Source: Isohypsibius dastychi (taxonomy: Eukaryota; Tardigrada; Eutardigrada; Parachela; Isohypsibiidae). From it: 11,095 nucleotides of DNA. The notes under the pieces are model-generated. The model was given only the letters and a program-made list of their open reading frames with translations. It made no database searches and was not told where the DNA came from. Positions within the stretch are counted from its first letter, which is position 1; every line of letters begins with the position of its first letter. The stretch lies in assembly GCA_034696485.1 (NCBI GenBank), contig JAQIWT010001362.1, forward strand, positions 1 through 11,095. The letters are read 5' to 3'. The position numbers and the translations under genes are program-made. Below, piece after piece: positions 7,506 to 11,095 of this stretch.

Positions 7506-7776
7506 AAACTGGGAAACTCGAGAGCTTGAAAATCCGAACTGACGAAACTGAACGACTGATTTCTGAAGCTGGCTCGTCTCGTCTCGCCTTGCCGTTTGCG
7601 CCCCGGTCAGTGCAATGACCGTGGGATTTTTCCCCTGCCTGCGTCGACTGCCTTCTGTTCCGATCACCCCACCCATGCATGTTTCCATGCTTTTGGCCCA
7701 TTCCTCGCCCCATCCGATATTACAATACCCGTTGGTGCGCCGTTGGGTTTTCCGCCATTTTCTGCTTGGCTTCAAT
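7506..7776. other. Spacer between the retroelement pol stop and gene 2
   Basis: In an intact Ty3/gypsy element the polypurine tract and 3' LTR should follow pol here. I see no convincing polypurine tract directly followed by TG, and a full LTR would hardly fit in 271 nt before the first exon of gene 2. A short purine run lies on the minus strand at about 7632-7642. A CATGCATG element sits at 7675-7682. The minus-strand frame of gene 2 is open through this spacer and begins with an ATG at 7796. It may be a truncated LTR, the gene 2 promoter, or an added coding exon. Confidence 0.35.
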
Positions 7777-10700
7777 TCATTTCTTGTTACTGCCATTTGG
7801 ATTTAGTTTTTCTCGAATCTTCCTCGCCCTAGCTCGAGTCAGGACATGTTCTGGGTTTGTTTTCTCGCCTTCCAATGGTACATCTCGCAGTAATTCGTTC
7901 AGTCCTGTCAGATCGTCTGGTTCGCTTTTCTTCTTTTTGAAATCGCTTGTCAATGTCAGACTTCTTTTTCTCTGTCCTGTTCGCTTTGCTGAAATCAATG
8001 GGTGGTCCTGTGGGAGTTCTGGTTCTAAGAAATCCCTGACTTTCATCGGTAAATCTATCTCTTCGGGGTTTCCCTCACACGTACCGTTATATTCGACTCC
8101 CTTCGCGTTCTTCGGTTGTTTTTCTGCCGAGGGCTCCTCGTTCTGCACTTCGCTAGCCTTTTCTTTCGTGCGTTGTCTTGTCTGAACCGTTTTGTCTTCT
8201 CCCAAAGTGTCATCTCTCGGGTAGTACATTTTCATCTGGTTAACGTGGACATGTTTGATAGTTTTCTTTCCACCGTTGTCTTTCCAGTATACTTCGTAAG
8301 AAACCTTACTTGTTGGTTGTGCAACCGTAAACTGTCCCAACCACTTATATGCTAATTTTGGGCTCTCGCCTTTGTGTGGTTGTTGTCTCAATAACAAAAC
8401 CTGGTCACCTGGTTTAAACTCGACGTTTCTGTGTTTTTCGTTGTGAGAGTCCCTCGATTTCTCGTGGGAGAAATGTATTCTCGTGAATACTTCTTCCATC
8501 ATGGTGTTATATAGTCTCTGCTGGTTCTGTACGTACATATCGTAATCTTCTACTATCTCCCCTTTCTTGTCTAGTTGTCCCATACAAATATCGATCGGAA
8601 GAGTTGCTTCCATCCCGAAATTAATCCTGAATGGCGAATAGTTCGTTGTTCTGTTTTTCTTTATATTATGATGGAAAGCCATCCACGGAACGTATTCACA
8701 CCAATCACCCTGGTCTCTTCTTATCTGGTTTGCAAGGTAGTTCTTGACTTCTTGCATGTATCTTTCGACTTGTCCATTTCCTTGGGGGTGCATAGGTGAG
8801 ATTTTAATATGTTTCAGACCCAACCACTTGAACAAATCCGTCATCATCTCGTTCTTAAAGTTGGAACCGTTATCCGTTGTTATAAATTCGGGCACTCCGT
8901 ACTGCGTGATTATATTCCTCATTATGAATTCCGCTGTTGTTATTGCGTCCAGTTTTTTCACAGCTTTAATTACCATTGTCTTCGAGAATGCGCACACTGC
9001 TACCAGAATGTATTTCTTTCCTCGGTTCGATGGTACGAACTCTCCGCACGCGTCTAAGTGCCAATGCTGGAATTTTCTTTTCGCCGGTGTATGTTGTTGG
9101 AGCTTTCCTCCAGGTAGTATTTTTGGGCTTTTCTTCCTCTGGCACAAATCACACGATTGGACATATTTTACTACGTCCGACACCATTGTCGGCCACCAAG
9201 CTCTGTCCCTGACTGTTAAGGCGGTTTGCCAAATCCCTTGATGTCCCCCTATTTTAGAGTCGTGTATGTCATGCATAAACGATTTCCTTAACTTAGCTGG
9301 TACGTACACCATTTTCCTTTCTTGATCCTCGTGTCTCCTTATGCGGCATAGTATCCCATCGATTAATGTGAAGTTTCTTCTTTTTGCTTTCTCCGCCTCC
9401 GTTGGTTTCGGGTCTGGGCTAGATTCTTCTAATAGGTATATCATTCTAGCCGAGGCCGGGTCATCTCTCTGAGCCTCACGCCAGTTATTGTAACCGAACT
9501 TATTATCGGCCAATATGTACAGGTACTTGATGCCGTCTTGTTCCTCTATTCTTGGTTCCACAGCAGGTTCTATTTCCTTGTCAGGCGGTCTATCCCATGG
9601 CATAAAGTGTTTCCTCCTAACTACTTTCGCAGGTTTCTTGTTATCCTTTCTCTTCTTTTTATCCTTCAGTTCCTTGACTTTGTCTGCCCAATCAGGGTCG
9701 TCCTCGGCTAGTTGGTCTATCTCTTCTTCCGATTCCTCCTCTGGAAGTTCCCCGATGTAAGACTCTTTCCAGTCTTCCGGCTTGCAGACGTACTCGTCCT
9801 CTTTTTGCTCTTCCGTCAGGAGTTTGTGTACTTCCACATTTGTTGATTCCATCACCTCGCTGAGATAATTATTCGCTTCTTCAGCATCTTTTATTTCCCG
9901 TTTAACCCTGCTCAGAATTTCCTCTTTCTTAGCGTCGTTAAATATTTCGTTCGACATCTCGGCTAGCATTTCTTCTTCTGTTAGGTCTTTCAGGATTGTA
10001 ATCATTCCTTCTTCTATTTCTTCGTCCACGTTACCGCTGAACATGTCTTCCAAGAATGTTTCCTGATTCTTGTAGTTCTTACCATCAGTTCTTCTCTTGG
10101 TTTTACGTATTATTTCGCCCATTTGTTTGGAAGTGATTTCAGCCGTACGTTTTTCCACTACCGTCCAGTGTTCCCTATTGTAGACCAGGTCCTCGTTGTA
10201 CAGAAATAGACCCGTTTCCTCATGCGCCTTTTTCCTAAAGTTCCTCAGTTCCGCCACGTCTTCTTCGCCTACCGGCAGTGGTTCGTCTACTGGGTTTCTC
10301 GACAACGCGTCTGCATCTTTGTTCAGGTGACCCGGTTTATGTATTACAACAAATTCAAATTGGTCTAAGAAAAGCTGCCATCTTGCCTGTCTAATTCCTG
10401 GGTGTTTCATGTTCTTCAACGATACTAATGACTGTTGGTCCGTCACTATTGTGAACTTGTTCGGTGGTATTATCGCCTCTAGGTAGCTCCTGAAATTCTG
10501 CAAAGCAGCTACTACTGCCCATAACTCTAGTTCTGGTACGGACCATTTTCCTGCCTGGACTACATTTAGTTTTCGCGACATGTACGCCACCGGTTTCCAA
10601 CCGTTTTCATGCTGTTGCACCAGTAATGCTCCTATTCCTTCTCTGCTAGCGTCGCACCTTACCTCCGTTCTCAATTCTGGGTCAAAACGTGCGAGTACTC

Positions 10701-11095
10701 GTTTTTCTCCTTGGTCACACATTTCTCTTTTCAGTTTCTGAAAAGCTGCCTCTTCTTTTTCACCCCATCTAAACTTCTTCAGATCTCTGTTCAGGTCTGT
10801 GAGCGGTTTTGCTAGCGCCGCGAAATTCTCGATGAACTTTCTATAATAAGTGCATATACCTATGAATTCCTGTACATTTCGTAGCGTGGTTGGTCTAGGG
10901 AAGTCTTTCATCGCCTTCACTTTCTCGGGATCCATTCTAATCCCGTTTTTGTCAACTAAATGTCCCAAAAAGAATATTTCGCGCTGTGCGAAAACGCATT
11001 TCTTTATTTTTATAGTTAGTCTCGCGTCTCTCAATCTACTCAGGACCCGTTTAGTCCGCTCTGTTAATTCCTCGAATGTTTCGGCGTATACCAAA
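7777..11095 (-). mobile_element. Ty3/gypsy-type LTR retrotransposon, 3' part of the internal region
   Basis: Only the pol end of the element is in the window; gag, protease, most of reverse transcriptase and the 5' LTR would lie beyond the right edge. The domain order RT, RNase H, integrase is that of Ty3/gypsy (Metaviridae) elements; Ty1/copia has integrase before RT. The reading frame is uninterrupted and the integrase triad present, so this copy is either young or under constraint. Base use also differs from the left part: the coding strand is A- and purine-rich and the TTCCGG hexamer common at 1-7000 is almost absent. No LTR is visible. Confidence 0.9.
7777..11095 (-). CDS. pol: Ty3/gypsy pol polyprotein, C-terminal 1105 codons (5' partial)
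   Basis: Enzymes for reverse transcription and integration of the element. The frame enters from beyond the right edge and ends at TGA 7779-7777; residue numbers here count from the edge. Residues 1-110 are the RT C-terminal part (LVYAE, which normally directly follows the YxDD site, then FLGHLVD and FIGICTYYRKFIENF). RNase H is about 138-266, with D148, E188/E190, D219 and D262 (ADALSR). Residues 267-520 form a highly charged insertion. Residues 521-600 match the usual linker before integrase. The integrase zinc finger has H611, H618, C648 and C651. The catalytic triad is D681, D741, E777 with exactly 35 residues between the last two. A GPY/F-like domain (KLAYKWLGQF) is at about 890-960. The tail to 1105 is Lys/Arg-rich with nuclear-localisation-like patches (QRKRS, FKKKK); no chromodomain is obvious. 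The stop overlaps an ATG that opens the next frame. Confidence 0.96.
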   Translation of the reverse strand, partial: LVYAETFEELTERTKRVLSRLRDARLTIKIKKCVFAQREIFFLGHLVDKNGIRMDPEKVKAMKDFPRPTTLRNVQEFIGICTYYRKFIENFAALAKPLTDLNRDLKKFRWGEKEEAAFQKLKREMCDQGEKRVLARFDPELRTEVRCDASREGIGALLVQQHENGWKPVAYMSRKLNVVQAGKWSVPELELWAVVAALQNFRSYLEAIIPPNKFTIVTDQQSLVSLKNMKHPGIRQARWQLFLDQFEFVVIHKPGHLNKDADALSRNPVDEPLPVGEEDVAELRNFRKKAHEETGLFLYNEDLVYNREHWTVVEKRTAEITSKQMGEIIRKTKRRTDGKNYKNQETFLEDMFSGNVDEEIEEGMITILKDLTEEEMLAEMSNEIFNDAKKEEILSRVKREIKDAEEANNYLSEVMESTNVEVHKLLTEEQKEDEYVCKPEDWKESYIGELPEEESEEEIDQLAEDDPDWADKVKELKDKKKRKDNKKPAKVVRRKHFMPWDRPPDKEIEPAVEPRIEEQDGIKYLYILADNKFGYNNWREAQRDDPASARMIYLLEESSPDPKPTEAEKAKRRNFTLIDGILCRIRRHEDQERKMVYVPAKLRKSFMHDIHDSKIGGHQGIWQTALTVRDRAWWPTMVSDVVKYVQSCDLCQRKKSPKILPGGKLQQHTPAKRKFQHWHLDACGEFVPSNRGKKYILVAVCAFSKTMVIKAVKKLDAITTAEFIMRNIITQYGVPEFITTDNGSNFKNEMMTDLFKWLGLKHIKISPMHPQGNGQVERYMQEVKNYLANQIRRDQGDWCEYVPWMAFHHNIKKNRTTNYSPFRINFGMEATLPIDICMGQLDKKGEIVEDYDMYVQNQQRLYNTMMEEVFTRIHFSHEKSRDSHNEKHRNVEFKPGDQVLLLRQQPHKGESPKLAYKWLGQFTVAQPTSKVSYEVYWKDNGGKKTIKHVHVNQMKMYYPRDDTLGEDKTVQTRQRTKEKASEVQNEEPSAEKQPKNAKGVEYNGTCEGNPEEIDLPMKVRDFLEPELPQDHPLISAKRTGQRKRSLTLTSDFKKKKSEPDDLTGLNELLRDVPLEGEKTNPEHVLTRARARKIREKLNPNGSNKK
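9535..10296 (-). other. Charged ~250-residue insertion between RNase H and integrase of pol
   Basis: Residues 267-520 of the pol fragment are dominated by Glu, Asp and Lys, with clusters such as EEESEEEID and KDKKKRKDNKK, and little hydrophobic patterning apart from possible helices. In most Ty3/gypsy elements RNase H is separated from the integrase zinc finger by roughly 50-100 residues; here the distance is about 335. The piece directly before integrase (521-600) looks like the normal linker, so the extra material is inserted before it. There is no frame break. Confidence 0.75.

Noticed and set aside
7619-7642. Purine run on the minus strand as polypurine tract and start of a 3' LTR
   Set aside because: It is short and interrupted and is not followed by TG; no matching LTR end can be tested within the window.
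8116-9760. Plus-strand ORFs over the retroelement
   Set aside because: Shadows of pol on the opposite strand; pol has recognisable catalytic motifs and these do not.
1-11095. CRISPR array, phage or bacterial system
   Set aside because: No regularly spaced short repeats with unique spacers, no ribosome-binding-site gene starts, and spliced genes indicate a eukaryote.

Overview
The window looks like nuclear DNA of a nematode, most likely Caenorhabditis or a close relative. This is inferred from gene architecture, not from a database match. Introns are small (53, 63, 81, 144, 152 nt) with nematode-type acceptors (tttttgcag, attttccag, ttttacag), and all three host-type genes have an acceptor-like AG upstream of the ATG where a spliced leader could be added. 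The intergenic spaces are compact.

Layout from left to right. 1-409 is non-coding 3' flank. 410-2656 (minus) is gene 1, a Ser/Pro-rich, probably disordered protein of about 574 aa that I do not recognise. 2657-3263 is the intergenic space shared with a divergent gene, with a TATA box at 3109. 3264-4527 (plus) is a four-exon gene for a 325-aa protein with three RRM domains in an ELAV-like order. 4528-5018 is the convergent 3' flank. 5019-7505 (minus) is gene 2, a four-exon gene for an unrecognised protein of about 576 aa; its 549-nt first intron holds three copies of a perfect 14-bp-arm palindrome. 7506-7776 is a short spacer without recognisable LTR. 7777 to the right edge (minus) is the 3' part of a Ty3/gypsy (Metaviridae-type) pol: end of reverse transcriptase, RNase H, a long charged insertion, zinc-finger and DD35E integrase, GPY/F-like domain and a basic tail. 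Its frame is open and its catalytic residues visible here are intact.

The retroelement pol runs in the same direction as genes 2 and 1 and ends 272 nt before the proposed ATG of gene 2, so element-driven transcription could enter gene 2. The RRM gene is divergent from gene 1 and convergent with gene 2. No metabolic or operon link between the host genes is visible.

The oddest property is that the minus strand is almost continuously open. Three ORFs in three different frames cover 410-11094 and overlap by only 20 and 11 nt at their joints, crossing introns, intergenic DNA and the antisense of the RRM gene. Related to this, six of the eight introns I can place are multiples of three and have no in-frame stop.
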